Positions 32,364 through 44,156 of a stretch of 64,000 nt of DNA are shown one piece after another. Location of the stretch: positions 23,808,001-23,872,000 of the forward strand of contig OY540810.1 in NCBI GenBank assembly GCA_961205875.1, given 5' to 3'. Under the pieces are notes generated by a model that saw only the letters and a list, made by a program, of their open reading frames with translations, searched no databases and was not told the DNA's origin. Position numbers and translations under genes: made by a program. The stretch comes from Sialis fuliginosa. Lineage: Eukaryota > Arthropoda > Insecta > Megaloptera > Sialidae. Each line of letters begins with the position of its first letter. Within the stretch, counting starts at the first letter, position 1.

Positions 32364-32539
32364 TTAATAAATGGTCTGAAATGATTGTATTTCTTTAATT
32401 TCCTTATAAAATATTATATTTCCTTTAAATATGACTAAAAAAGAAAAAAACCCGGTGGGTTTTTTTAAAGTTGTTTGCCCAAAAAAACCCACCCGGGTTT
32501 TTTTGGGTTACCCAGTGGGGAGCCAACCCTGGTCTGTCG

Positions 32540-33589
32540 CCAGTTTGTAGACGCTGTAACTCAAATACGACAAATCGTAGGTATAGGCGATTTTGGTATG
32601 AAACATTTTCATCTTTCTTTCTATTCACATTATTTTCAAAAATAATTCAAAAATTGACAAAAGTAAACATCCGTTTCCACTTTAGTGATTACGTTTAGAA
32701 TAAATCATTTGATACATGTTGTAGAGAATATTATTATATAAAATGGATGCCCTATTAATTGTATTCTATCTTTAGTATTAATTAGTAGAATATGGCCGTA
32801 TTTTTATATTTTTTTCTAACTCAAAAATGCACCTGTGACTCCAAACAGTACGTACTTCAGAACCCTTATGGCATACACGCGTGTATGTCTTGACCGAATT
32901 TTTATGTATTTTGTAAATTCTATATGTAAAGAAGGGAATAATAATTAAAAGAGCAGATGAAAAATAAATATTGACGAATTTGCAGTTATCAATAATATTA
33001 AATAAGTTTCAAGTGTAAGAAATCAAATAAATATTTTCTTTCTTACACTTTTATGTGAATAATATCCATTAAACAAGTATAGTTTATTTATTCAAAACAC
33101 TTCATTTTTTATACTACCAACCATTTCCATTTCCAGTCATAAAATAGATTTTACTATCAAAATCGTCACCGTTTCCGTCCACTTAAAGAGTAAACACGAA
33201 GGACGTGAACAGAAGTATAAAAATAGAATAATCCGCATTAATTTATTTTTTGTTCTATTTTTGTAACATGCACTGTTCATTTATACTTCGAATACCTTTA
33301 TCAAAAAAATTTTTGTTATACACCTGTAAATATATAGCAACTATTTTATATTGCAATCAGAGTCGGTTTATACTTTTTGATACAGCAAAAGATATAACTA
33401 AAATTATTAATTTACTTTTCAAAAAATTTTATTAAAAATAACGATAATAAATTATATGTTTACACTTATGTACGTAATTTAACTTGTATTTCGATCGATC
33501 TGTTTTATTATATTACTTATATAGATATATTTTATATTATAAATGTTTTGTTTTATAAAACTTCCAACCGAGTAGAAACTAGTTTTTAT
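32540..33589. other. AT-rich stretch, no gene seen
   Basis: Nothing beyond short open frames and AT tracts. Confidence 0.5.
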
Positions 33590-34135
33590 TAACAGATTTT
33601 AACATTTTACAGTTTCAATCTAAATCTAAATTTTTCTGTTATGCAAACGTCAAAAAAAATGTCAAAATGACATTTAAACAATAGCGGTTGTAGAAAACTA
33701 ATGACGATTTTTAAAGCAAATTGAGATAAATCTTTGTAAGGGAATATTTTACAACAAACATTGTAGATCAATATTATAGGAAATTGAATGCTCTACAAAA
33801 AATATGCTATAAAATTTTCACGTAACATGTATCGTTCTTGAGATATCTTGAAAAAATAAATATTTTAGCATGTCACCCCTCCCCCTAACACACGATTTTA
33901 AAATGGGACCGTCCTGAAGTCAAACCCAATCAACCAACCAAATTTCATTAATATCGGTTCAGTGGTTCATGAGATGCCTGTGACAAGGATTCATGAGACA
34001 GACAGACAGACATATACGGAACGAAAAGTGTTTGTCTTAACCTGAAACGGAAAGATCAAGTTAACATTTTTAAATCAGAGAACAATTTTTTTTCTCATTT
34101 AAAAATGATCACAAAGCTTCTCGTATCTTGTCGTA
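33590..34135 (+). repeat. Dispersed repeat family with CAGACA tract, copy 3
   Basis: Colinear with 20440-20965: CAGTTTCAATCTAAAT, GAGATAAATCTTTGTAA, GGAAATTGAATGCTCTAC, CAGTGGTTCATGAG, ACAGACAGACAGACA, CACAAAGCTTCTCG. Copies differ by many substitutions and indels, so they are old. Confidence 0.75.
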
Positions 34136-35370
34136 TCGAGTCCTAAAATATTTTTTTATACATTCAGAATACCACTCAAAGCCAACTCTGATCGTACCCG
34201 ATTGCAGTAGTATTATAAATTAATTTTTTGCTTGGCTTTTTTCTACAAAAGTCATTACATCAACCCAGATTCTCGCACGGATTCCAAACGTAATTATTAA
34301 ATGGGGCATTGTGTAATCGATACCCGTATGTATACATATATAGTTGTCTAAAATGAAGTGCACACTTGACGTATGTGCTAGAATAGGCAATTGCGGGACA
34401 TTCATATTCCTCTTCACACATCCTTTACCATGTTCATAAATGATTAGAACTTCTATTATTCAAAACTAACTTTGTTTTTGCTGTTGAAAGTTATATAGAA
34501 TCTGTGGATTCTGAATGAATCTACATTTTTTGATCACGTGTTTTGTGATGGCCTACATTTGTTTTATACTTAAAAAAGCTGTTTAAATTTCCTTTCACGT
34601 TTATGTGCTGGTGTAATAAAATCTACTTGATGAGTAACGAAGAACTTTCCCGGGAATTAAAGAAAATATCGTTCAAAATTGCGTTTTACCAATAAATTAG
34701 AGAAGAATGTGTAACGTTAACGATTTAATTACACGGGAAGTATGTTAAAAAAATTGTTTCAATTGGAATTATATTTTGATTCTGAAATAGATGTGAGGGT
34801 TTTAGAATTTTCTTTCGAAACAGTTGTTATACCTATTTGTTAAAAAAATATGAAAACTAGAATGTTTTAAAATAGCTTCAAGAGTACATTTGATATTCTG
34901 TACTTGGAGTTTTCTTTGTTCATGTGTTGAATTTTGTTTATATTGTGTGTTGTGTAAACAGCGGTGTGACAGCGGATGAACTTGTAAATACGTATTTTTT
35001 TTACTACCCTGCATTAATGAATAAATTAACATCGAATTACATTGTTGGGTTAATAATCTTAAATGTCTTCATATGAAGTTTTTACCTTAATTAAAAATGT
35101 AATATTTTGGGTGATAAGTAAATTATATTAAATCAACATTTTTTAAATGATTTTTTTCATTTTTAAGACATCTTAGAATAAATTAACTTTGGTTTTAATT
35201 AAACTAAATTTAATTAAACATTTTAAGATAATTATCATTTTATTTTGCATGGGAACTATGTTTTAATAAACTTTTGTCGTCATTTTTGCTGAATAACAAT
35301 TAAAACGGGTTTCTCCATTATAAAAGTGGTTCCGATAGAGTAAATTTATGTTAAAATTGATAGAGATATG
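34136..35370. other. AT-rich stretch, no gene seen
   Basis: No supported feature. Confidence 0.5.
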
Positions 35371-35626
35371 ACATATCGGTTACGGATATAGATAGGCTTC
35401 GGTTTTCGATATGATTAGGAATATTTTTTTTGTTTCGGTTTCGGATTCGACTTTAGTTGTGAAATTATTATTTTAATTGGTTTTTCCCCGCAATTTGATA
35501 ATTTATTATCTCGGGGAAATAAGTAAAAAACTATTAGAAATAATTTAGGGTGTTTGTTTCGGAGGTCAGAATCGTTTCGAATATCCGATAGAATCGGTTT
35601 TGGGTAGGGACCTTCGTAACATCTCT
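35371..35626. repeat. CGGTTT-rich degenerate sequence, possible hAT MITE
   Basis: Repeated CGGTTT/TCGGTT and CGATAG motifs, ending GTTACGAAGG-like (reversed TAGAGATGTTACGAAGG) near 35626. Low-complexity CGGTT-rich interiors also occur at 48538-48922. A matching left end was not found. Confidence 0.35.
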
Positions 35627-35730
35627 AGTTTATATACATTATAAATATCTCAACATAAAAGATTACCAATGAACACGTTGCTCACGAGCTACAATGTTAA
35701 GCACTACAGTTTTAAATGTATAGTACATAT

Positions 35731-35970
35731 CGTCGGGTTACTGCAAAAACCAGATAAGTCACATTTTATAGTTTCTAAGATATCTGGTTCTAATTGGTTA
35801 AATTTTGGTCAAATTGGACTTTTTTTTGCACATGCGTACTGACCCTTTATATCTGTAAGAGATTTATCATGTTTTTACAGTAGACGTAGGTAAAATTTTT
35901 AAGTGTAGAAATGTACTTAACTAAAAAAATGTAAATAGTGGAGATATCTGGTTTTTGCAGTAACCCGACG
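35731..35970. mobile_element. Short MITE with 26-bp perfect inverted ends, 240 bp
   Basis: CGTCGGGTTACTGCAAAAAC (continuing CAGATA) is exactly inverted at 35945-35970. ATAT flanks both sides (35727-35730, 35971-35974; the right is a palindromic continuation). Part of this end, ATCTGGTTTTT, reappears in the perfect hairpin at 50127-50214. Confidence 0.75.
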
Positions 35971-35974
35971 ATAT

Positions 35975-37111
35975 TATATTTCAAGTTTCATGTTATACTC
36001 ACATGCAATGCATTCAATTTTTAACTTGTATTACTTCTAACGTTAATCAATATCAATAATTATATATGTATCATATACAGGTGAGTTTTTTTATCTTGAG
36101 ACTACTTAGTATCTGGAAAACTAAGGATTTTTACGGATAATGTTTCGTATAAAAGTTTCAGGATTTGGAGGGGTAAAACCAAGTTGGTAACAATTTGGAC
36201 CTTAAGTGGAGGTTTCAAGGTCATTTTGGGGTCAATTATTTTTTTTCGAATGGAAACCTATTTATTTTTTGCAGATTCGTATTTTGTAGAAAAATAGAAA
36301 CAACTTTTGTCTTATTTTAACGTAATTTTTTTTTACATAAAACATTTTTTTGCGTTCAAAAATTTGAAATTATTCTCCTGGATGTTTAAGAAAAAATGAA
36401 GATTAAAAAGATAATTTTCCTGTTTGTTTTTTCTGACTTGAAATGAAAACTTCACTGTTCGAAAATCTAAAGCCCTAAAATCAGTTAAGGATAATTTAAT
36501 TAATTTTTTCTAATAAAATATATAAATATGAAAAGGATCCACTTCGAAAAAAAACATGGGTGAAGCCACGAGTTCTGTAGTATAATAAACGTATGTATAT
36601 GTAGGTACGTCTATTTGCTATCAGAATACAAATGGTGTATTGAACATAGACGCAAGACAATTTCGCGGCGCCAAAAGCTACTATCATGGAGTATGTCATA
36701 GTTATGGATGAGGTCATTAGCTAAACTGGAGAAGAAAAAAGGCTATCAGTTATAGTCAAACGTATGGACTTAACTTTTACAATATGGGCGGGTGCACAAT
36801 AAGAATTATGAACTACATATTATAAGAAAAACAATAATTCATTTCAAATAAAAAATATTATATAATGTAATATGAAAAAAATAATAGAATAATACAAGAT
36901 ATGAATCAAAAGATTTATATGTAGGTAGTTACATATATAAGCATAAATTCGAAATGTAATTTATGAATGAATTATTCACAGTAGTGTTCAGGGGTGTATT
37001 GTGTGATATTATTATTTGTGTGATAATTAAGCGAATTATTTCAAATGCATATCTACACATTGCCAGCATTCTGATAATTAACCGACTTCATTTTTTTTGG
37101 AAATCGAGTTT
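35975..37111. other. AT-rich stretch, no gene seen
   Basis: At 36080-36250 there is a GG-richer piece (TTTGGAGGGGTAAAACCAAG; GGTCATTTTGGGGTCAATTA) resembling the interior of an old DNA element; not assigned. Confidence 0.4.
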
Positions 37112-37540
37112 TTAGGGTTCTGTAGAAAACTAAGAACCCTTATAGCTCTGTCCGTCCGCCCTTATAAATTTTATACCTATTAAGATGAAATTTATTATAC
37201 GGCCGTAGATTGATAATAATCAAAAAACATAAATCATAAGACGTTTTTTTTGGACTCCTCATAGATTGAAAAGTATACCCAAAATATTGTTTTCACTTAT
37301 CCCATTATGGGGGGTTTCAATGAAAATTATAACGAACAATATAGCAAAAATAGTTTATGAAAAATTTTGAAATAACTTTGTTTTATAAATCATCACTTTT
37401 ATAAAGATTTCATCTTTCATCAACATGAAAAAGCTCTTGATACGTATTATTCAGTAGATAATGTTAGATGAAGAGAATGCTAGTGAAAACGGCTACTGAA
37501 CCCAATCAAGTACGTGCCCAACATGCACTTGGTCGTTTTA
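37112..37540 (-). repeat. GGCCAAGTGCG-type insect repeat, copy 2
   Basis: Reverse-orientation counterpart of 19356-20204: starts (plus strand) TTAGGGTTCTGTAGAAAAC, has a GTCCGTCCGCCC tract, and ends TGCCCAACATGCACTTGGTC. It lacks the internal duplications of copy 1. Confidence 0.7.
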
Positions 37541-37770
37541 TTTATGGTATTTATCCACATCATACTAACACTTCACACATATTGTGATAACCGCAACAAA
37601 AATATTTGTCTATGTTATTCCTCTTTCAATTGGCGTAACTGATACTTAATATGATAATAAATGATACTATAACTGATTCAGTAATTTTGATCTCCTACAA
37701 ATATAGATTTAGTCAGTATTGTCAGAATACTGTACAATTAAATATAAATATACAATTTAAAAAAAAATTA

Positions 37771-38352
37771 ATAGTCCTCAGTACGTCGACCCTTTTGTTA
37801 ATTTGTTACCATACTTCTGAAACTTTGTGAGTGGCTTCTTTTTGATGAGTCTTCCGACTTTTTTAATTGCGAAAATTCTTAAAAATTAGTCATTTTCGAG
37901 CGTGTAGCCGCAGAATCTTCTGGGAGGCAAACTGGAAAAACGGCCCAAGATATTTGTCATACAAAATGACCAATGGACTGTAAAAATAATAATTTAATAA
38001 TCCTACAAATTTCAGGTAGCATATGGTAATAAACTATAATAATCTCATTATTTTTACATATTGGAGATGGCAGACTAGGTGATCGCCCCAATATTTTTAT
38101 CCGATAATTTTTTTTTCGATTTTCTCACCATATTATCATAGTTATTCCATTGGTCATTTTGTCCGACAAATATCTTGGGCCGTTTGTCCATTTCGCCGGC
38201 CGGAAGATTCCGCGGCTGCACGTTCGAAAATGCCCCATTTTAAAAAATTTTCGCAAATAAAAAAGTTGGAAGACTCGTCAAAAAGAAGCCACTCACGAAG
38301 TTTCAGAAGTATGGTAATAAATAAATAAAAGGGTCGACGTACTGAGGATTAT
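37771..38352. mobile_element. Foldback MITE, 582 bp
   Basis: Outer ends ATAGTCCTCAGTACGTCGAC and its near-complement. The arms (~210 bp) mirror each other through TGAGTGGCTTCTTTTTGA, TTCCGACTTTTTT, GGCCCAAGATATTTGTC and AAAATGACCAATGG. Spacer ~150 bp. Target duplication not resolved. Confidence 0.8.
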
Positions 38353-39194
38353 GAGAAATTGGCCCTTCGCAGCGCATTCTAATGTTTACATTTTATGTAG
38401 TAGTAATTAATTTTTCACTTTGGACCTCTTTAATCAATTCCTTAGTTACATTTCTGATTATTTTATGAATACATAATTGGCAATCTTGTAGCTGAATTTA
38501 ATCAATAACTTTTCTTTCTTTCTTTCTTCTTAATTGAAATTTAATTTTAAAATTAAATTTCAATTAATAACTCTAATTTATTAATACACAAACATATTAA
38601 TAACTATATTTTATGATGCGTGTTACGTCTCTTGTACCCTTTTTTGAGGAAAATTTAATAAAATTAATATGGGATTTATTAAATTTGTACTTTTAAATTC
38701 CAAATAAAATATTCTTTACCTCAAGGAATTTTCTTGTCTTAAATACCAGTATCTAACGGGTTTAAATTATTCGAGTAGTATGGAACTGCTACGTCAATAA
38801 AATTGAAATACGTAAACCAAAGAACCAGGTATAACTCTTTCTATCGCGGTTACGTTATACATTGCGATAGATTCGAATAGATAGTTTCAATAATCAATAC
38901 CTACATACTTTTACTTTATGTATTCTATACATAAGAAAGTCAAAAACGATCATTGAAAAGTTGCCAATTGTCTTTTTTCCGCATCGTTTACAATTGGAAC
39001 TATACAGAAATGATATCGTTGTGTGTTTACTCGGCTGACTTCATGATAGTCTTTTAATTTACTACTTTATTAAATATTTTCGTAGAATGAACTGAAATAA
39101 GTAATTTATAAACATTTTTTTTTGTCGTAAGATGATAGATAAATAGATTTTAGTCTTGGTAAGAAATTAAAAATATATTTATATTATAGTAATG
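38353..39194. other. AT-rich stretch with a (CTTT)n run and a 38-bp perfect palindrome
   Basis: A CTTT microsatellite at 38508-38528 abuts a perfect palindrome at 38530-38567 (arms of 19 bp, centre TTTTAAAA, no loop). No gene. Confidence 0.6.
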
Positions 39195-39202
39195 GTCTAA
39201 GA

Positions 39203-39795
39203 CAGCGATTATTAAACTAAACTTTTGCCGGGGGTCCGTGAAACATCTTTGGTATAAATTAAAGAACTTTTGCATTTCTATTTACCAATGATTAATTACT
39301 ATCTTCTTTGTTTTTCTGTCAGGGAGGCAGGGGTTATTTTAGCTTGTTTCTGTAGTTGTGAAAGCTAATTTGGGTAGTGCAAAAAATTTAAAAATGTATA
39401 ATAAATAACTTAAATAATAAAATGTGTGGAAAAAAGGTAATTGCAGTTGTAAAAGCAAAAAATGTATGAAATGTAGAGCGAAAAAATAGGTAATTGCAGT
39501 TGTAAAATCAAAAAATGTAAGAAATGTAGAGCAAAAAATAGGTCATTATAGATGTAAAAGCAAAAAATGTAAGAAATTTAGAGCAAAAAATAGTCATTGC
39601 AGTTGCAAAAACAAAAAATGTAAGAAATGTAATGAAAAAAACAAAGAACATTGCAGTTGAAAAGCAAAAATTGTAAGTATGGAGCAAAAAAATAAGGTTG
39701 TCAAATTTTCTTAAAAAACCCCTGCAGAGAGTGGGCCCTTGAAAAATAATTGTTCAAAAGGGAGTCCCTAGACTACATAAGTTTAAGAACCGCTG
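39203..39795. mobile_element. hAT element, 593 bp, with Cys/Lys-rich decayed repeats
   Basis: Ends CAGCGATTATTAAACT and (reversed) CAGCGGTTCTTAAACT. Exact 8-bp duplication GTCTAAGA (39195-39202, 39796-39803). The interior (39430-39690) has four to five ~57-bp tandem units that, translated, read like CSCKxKKCKKC with stops between them. No transposase remains. Confidence 0.8.
39430..39690 (+). pseudogene. Decayed CxCK-KKCKKC tandem-repeat coding sequence
   Basis: Successive units encode NCSCKSKKCMKCRAKK, NCSCKIKKCKKCRAKNR, HYRCKSKKCKKFRAKN and HCSCKNKKCKKCNEKNKE, separated by in-frame stops or shifts. The cysteine spacing resembles short CXC-type zinc-binding modules, but no full domain is present. 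It may be a remnant of a protein carried by the hAT element, or chance coding of a 57-bp satellite. Confidence 0.4.
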
Positions 39796-40167
39796 GTCTA
39801 AGATATTTAAAACAATTACGATTAAGGAAATACTTAAAAAGATTTAATTTGCGCTATAATTATTTTATTTAAAATTGCTTCTCTGTAAACTTTTTTTAAA
39901 TTCCCATTTCGGATTCTGTATTTTAAATCCTATTTGCTATAATTTATTTTTATTTCACAATATTTTAAGTGAAAAAACAATTTAAGCTCTAACAATTAGT
40001 TAGTGAAGTACTTTGCAAGAAAATTGTTCAATATTTAATTGATTTGCCAATACAAAAATTGTATCTCAAATATAACTTCTATAAATCATTCAACGCGTTA
40101 CTTTTTCTAATTAATTACTTACTCTTTCTAATTAATTACGTTAAAAATATTTTAAATTACCTTTCCA

Positions 40168-40800
40168 TACAGGTGTCCCAAAACTGTGTCAAAGTTCAAT
40201 ATTTCATTTATTATAAGAAATGGAAAAAAACTTTAAATGCAAAAGTTGTCAGGATAGAGAAGCAGCAAATTTTTAAAATAGTTAAATTTAAACAGGATGT
40301 CCCATAAGTGCGTTATTAATCAGTTATATTTTTTTTAGTACAGAGCATATTTTTTTATTTGGAATATTTTCAACACCTTATAATTTTCTAATTACAGCAA
40401 ACAATTTTTGTTCTTTGCTAAAAATAGTTTTGATATATGCTCTATTATTGCGATATTACATCAAACATTTACAAAATTGTATTTTTTGTACAGGATGTAT
40501 CAAAATTCTGAACCAATTTTTTTTCAACACCTTATATATTTTCACATTTTCGAATTGCTTATTCAATTCTAAATACATTTTACAAACACTGTTCTATACC
40601 TAAATTCAGCCTTTAAAGAGTTATTTGAATATTTTTAAAATTTTAACATTTTTTTATAAAAACAATACAAGCTTACAAACTTTTACAACATAAAATTCTA
40701 GGAGTTAAATAAACAAAATGATAAACTAAAGATTATTCCTTTGTTCAAAATGTCCACCAGCGGCGTTAATACAAAGTTGTAACCTATCATTCAAATTAAA
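40168..40800. repeat. Degraded mariner-type sequences (ACAGGRTGTCCC ends)
   Basis: Three mariner-like end motifs lie close together: ACAGGTGTCCCAAAACTGTG (40170), ACAGGATGTCCCATAAGTGC (40294), ACAGGATGTATCAAAATTCTG (40491). At 40740-40800 the minus strand reads NLNDRLQLCINAAGGHFEQ, the C-terminal tail typical of mariner-like transposases. The piece is too decayed to delimit. Confidence 0.5.
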
Positions 40801-40948
40801 TTAAATCTTTTTTTTGTAGTATATTTTTTTAAACTACAAATTATATAAGTACATATAATATATTTTATAATTTTCAACTACAAAAATTGACTTTTAAAAC
40901 TACATTTTTCATTTTTAGAATTGCAGAAATAAGTATATAATATATATA

Positions 40949-41000
40949 ATGGGTTATTTTAGTGTATAGTTGTACTTAACTATACACTAAAATAACCCAT
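40949..41000. repeat. Perfect 23-bp hairpin with 6-nt loop
   Basis: ATGGGTTATTTTAGTGTATA (and GTT) pairs exactly with 40978-41000 around a GTACTT loop. Probably the collapsed ends of a deleted palindromic element. Confidence 0.85.
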
Positions 41001-41670
41001 GGACATTGTTTATTTATATTCACCTCTATTTACTATAGATAAGGTATTAACGGTCCAGTTTATTGCCCATGTGTTATTTAAAGGCAATTAAAGTGAAAAA
41101 TTTTAACATCAGATTAAATCTTTTTCCACAATGCCATTATAAAGTTTAAGAAGATCAGTTCTAAAGTAGTCTAGACAGAGGATATAATGCTTGGCTTGAT
41201 TTCCGGTTCGTTTAATTAAGCTAGGTGATACATTCAAACATTTACACGAAGTTAGAGTCAGTTCAAATGAGTAGATTTTAATTCCTATACGAATACTTTT
41301 ATAAATATAGTTGGTAGTTTTTAAATTGATTGATTGAAATAACTGATTATTATAAAATCTATTTCAGTGATAATTTAATGTATAGGTATATATTTTATTG
41401 CTGAATGGCATTTGCTATGAACTTTAAATAAGGAAGATATAGGACTCCATAACACACTAGATAAAATTGATATCGCTGTGTCCGAAATAATGTTCCTCGA
41501 AAAGGATGTTACGGGTCATTTGGATAGCGAAAAAACAATTTCAATTGTCTTAAAATCTTTTTATGTCTTTAAAAGTATTTAGGTGATACATCATTTGCAG
41601 ACAAATGCTTATTTGTAACCACCATCTCTCTAACTATCTAACAGAATAAAACTGTTCTATTAAACATATA
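41001..41670. other. AT-rich stretch, no gene seen
   Basis: Nothing supported. Confidence 0.5.
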
Positions 41671-42163
41671 CAGGTTGAGTTACAACTTGTATAAATAGTT
41701 TTAACAATAGATCGAGAATGTTATTTTAACCAAAAAACTTTATGTGAATTCTTCGTGAGGAAGCTACAGCTTTCAAAAGATTTGGCTCAATATTAGTGTT
41801 TATTTAGTTTATCAACTAGTATATTTTTGTGTATTTTTTGTCATAAAATCTTCTACAAGTATCCAATTAAGGAAAAAATTAAAGAGCAAAAAAATGCTAG
41901 ATAAAAATTGGCAAACCCACTGACCCCACACATCCCTGGTCTAAATTATTATTGTTTGATACTGGAAATCGATAACACTTATAAACATTAAACCGGGTAT
42001 CAAATTTCATAACTGTACAACAATGGGATCTCTAGTTATTAAATAAACACTAATTTTGAGTAAAATCTTTAGAAGGCTGGAGCTCTCTTACGAAGAATTT
42101 CTTGTTTAAAATAATATCCTCGATCTATTGTTAAATTATTTTACACTAGTTGTAAATCACCTG
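41671..42163. mobile_element. Foldback MITE, GAGTCATATCAGG family, short diverged copy
   Basis: Ends CAGGTTGAGTTACAACTTGT and (reversed) CAGGTGATTTACAACTAGTG, TA on both sides. Arms mirror through ACAATAGATCGAG and TTCTTCGTGAGGAAGCTACAG. Shares arm motifs with 26534-27601 but is half its length. Confidence 0.78.
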
Positions 42164-42558
42164 TATATTTGTATGAGATTACTATAGAATGTGACAAACT
42201 AAAATATATTTTCAAATACGAATTTATAACTGGTACTTATTACACATCGTTAGTAAATATATAAAAATATAAATTAGAACGTTTCATTAATTAGATTTAG
42301 TCTTTATATAAGTTAAATATCTGGAAATATACTGAAAATTACGTAATTATGTTGACAATTGGAATGATAAAATATCTTTAATCATCTGTAAAGTGAAATA
42401 ATTATTCGCTTGAATTTTTATCACATCGATTCTTATATTCATAAACTGAACAATTTACTTTTTCGTAACATTTAAAATGTTTAAAAACATTCTAATTTTT
42501 AAAAAACGAAAAATAAAATTCAGGTGATATTTTCAGATGAAAAACCCAATGTAAATTA
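42164..42558. other. AT-rich stretch, no gene seen
   Basis: Nothing supported. Confidence 0.5.
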
Positions 42559-42904
42559 GGATACAGTCAAATTGGCTAGAACTGTGTGAAGTATAATGTA
42601 GTTTGTGACTTGCTGATCAGTTATTCAGGGTCAAAGGTTAGGTATTAAAATATCTGCTGATAATGTTAAGATACAATATTTTTCTTTACCAAAGTGTCTG
42701 TACTGTAATGAAAGGGCTATGCTATTTTAGTGTGAAGAATGGGAAAAAGTTTGTTGAGCCCATAGCCAGTTATATTTGAATTCTTAACCTTTGATCCTGA
42801 ATAGCTAAAAAAATGACCATTTTTAGACATTGTATCTATGGTAATTTTTGATCAGCTTATCACGTAGTACATCATACTTCAGTTTCAGTCAATTTAGTAT
42901 CCAT
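42559..42904. mobile_element. MITE with GGATACAGTCAAATT ends
   Basis: GGATACAGTCAAATT...GAAGTATAATGTAGTT at the left mirrors ...GTACATCATACTTC...AATTTAGTATCC at the right. Inner GTTATTCAGGGTCAAAGGTTA mirrors TAACCTTTGATCCTGAATAGC. About 345 bp. Confidence 0.65.
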
Positions 42905-43590
42905 ATGATAGATATTTTATCTAACTTTTACATTTCTGTCGTTTTGTCTTACAATAGAACTTTAATAATTAGATAAGATATTGCATTCAGCATCAATTTT
43001 TTAAGAAAAATCGATTATTTGATAGCTGCTTACTAACAAATCCTTATTCATCAACCCAGAAAACCTTAAATAAGGTATTTTAGGGGAAGGGTTAATGTTT
43101 GATGTTTATTTTTTCAAACTATCTATTTTTTTAAATATTTTCTTCAAATTCTTGTAAAAATGATTAATTACTTACAAGCATTGTTAGGCCAATCCCCAGA
43201 GCTAAAAATGTATTAGGAAAGACACACATATGTACGATATTTTATATTTTGCGTTTTAACTACAACCCTATCGCGAATACCATCAAAACTGTAGGTACTT
43301 TTTATTCTCTATAAAATTACAAAGAAAATAAATTAAAAATGAACTCACTATATTTACATACTTGTTAAGGAGGTATGGTCAATTAATCATTTTAGTTTTG
43401 ATCTGTTAAATTACCTATAGAATGCTCACAAATACTTATGATGCACGAAGACCCAATTTCATGACGATATATCTACGGTTCTATAAGTTTTAGAGAGTTT
43501 CAAACTGAGCTCATTTTATTCGTACCATCAAAACCCCGGCAACCACTGCATTCTTAAGTTTATTAATTTATCAATTTTAAGTAGTAGTCT
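42905..43590. other. AT-rich stretch, no gene seen
   Basis: Nothing supported. Confidence 0.5.
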
Positions 43591-43830
43591 GTAGGATCGC
43601 GCCAAGCTGAGATATTAACTATTCAACTTATTTGTTAATTTATCGATTTTAATTTGTTAATAATAGGGAAATGAGGTCTTGACGGTCTTTGGGCATTTGA
43701 TAATCTTAAAGTTAATGGTGTAAACTATATTTAAAAAAAAGTTACAGATTGTAGGATCGCGCCAATCTGAAATATTAACTATTCAACATATTTGTTAATT
43801 TATCAATTTTAATTGATATTTTCGGCTATT
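43591..43830 (+). repeat. Two direct repeats 160 bp apart
   Basis: GTAGGATCGCGCCAAGCTGA and GTAGGATCGCGCCAATCTGA start the two copies at 43591 and 43751. Both continue through TATTAACTATTCAAC and TTGTTAATTTATC. Function unknown. Confidence 0.75.
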
Positions 43831-44156
43831 TTTGAACATTTTTAGAGGGAGAGAGGGCGGAAAAATAAATCTCGCTCAGGGCACCAGACTTGCTATGGCC
43901 GACTCTGTGTGTAATAATGGAACGATTAACTCAATTGGAACGACCAATATAGTAAACTGACCTATGACTTCACCACGAGCTCTAACCACATACATAATTA
44001 GTTTCCATCTCGTTTCCTTCTGCACCACTGTATTGTAAATTTGAATGAAATTATTTTTAACAAACATAATTCTTTCCAGAACATAAAATTTGTTCGTGTG
44101 AAAACACCCTTAACGCTGAGGGCCTTTTCATAGATACATAGATAATTTAATACGTG

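Larger units (their letters stand above)
30257..32531 (+). mobile_element. hAT transposon remnant, 2,275 bp, both ends preserved
   Basis: Starts CAGAGTTGGCAAAAACCCGG and ends (reversed) CAGGGTTGGCTCCCCACTGG, both leading into repeated AACCCGGG/GGGTTTT tracts. GTCCGTCG (30249-30256) and GTCTGTCG (32532-32539) form an 8-bp duplication with one change. A hAT dimerisation-domain fragment lies at the 3' end. The interior is decayed and contains at least one retroposon-like insertion (30759 onwards). Non-functional. Confidence 0.85.

Noticed and set aside
38508-38567. Origin-like or regulatory palindrome beside a CTTT tract
   Set aside because: An AT-only self-complementary run next to a microsatellite is readily explained by slippage; no further evidence of function.
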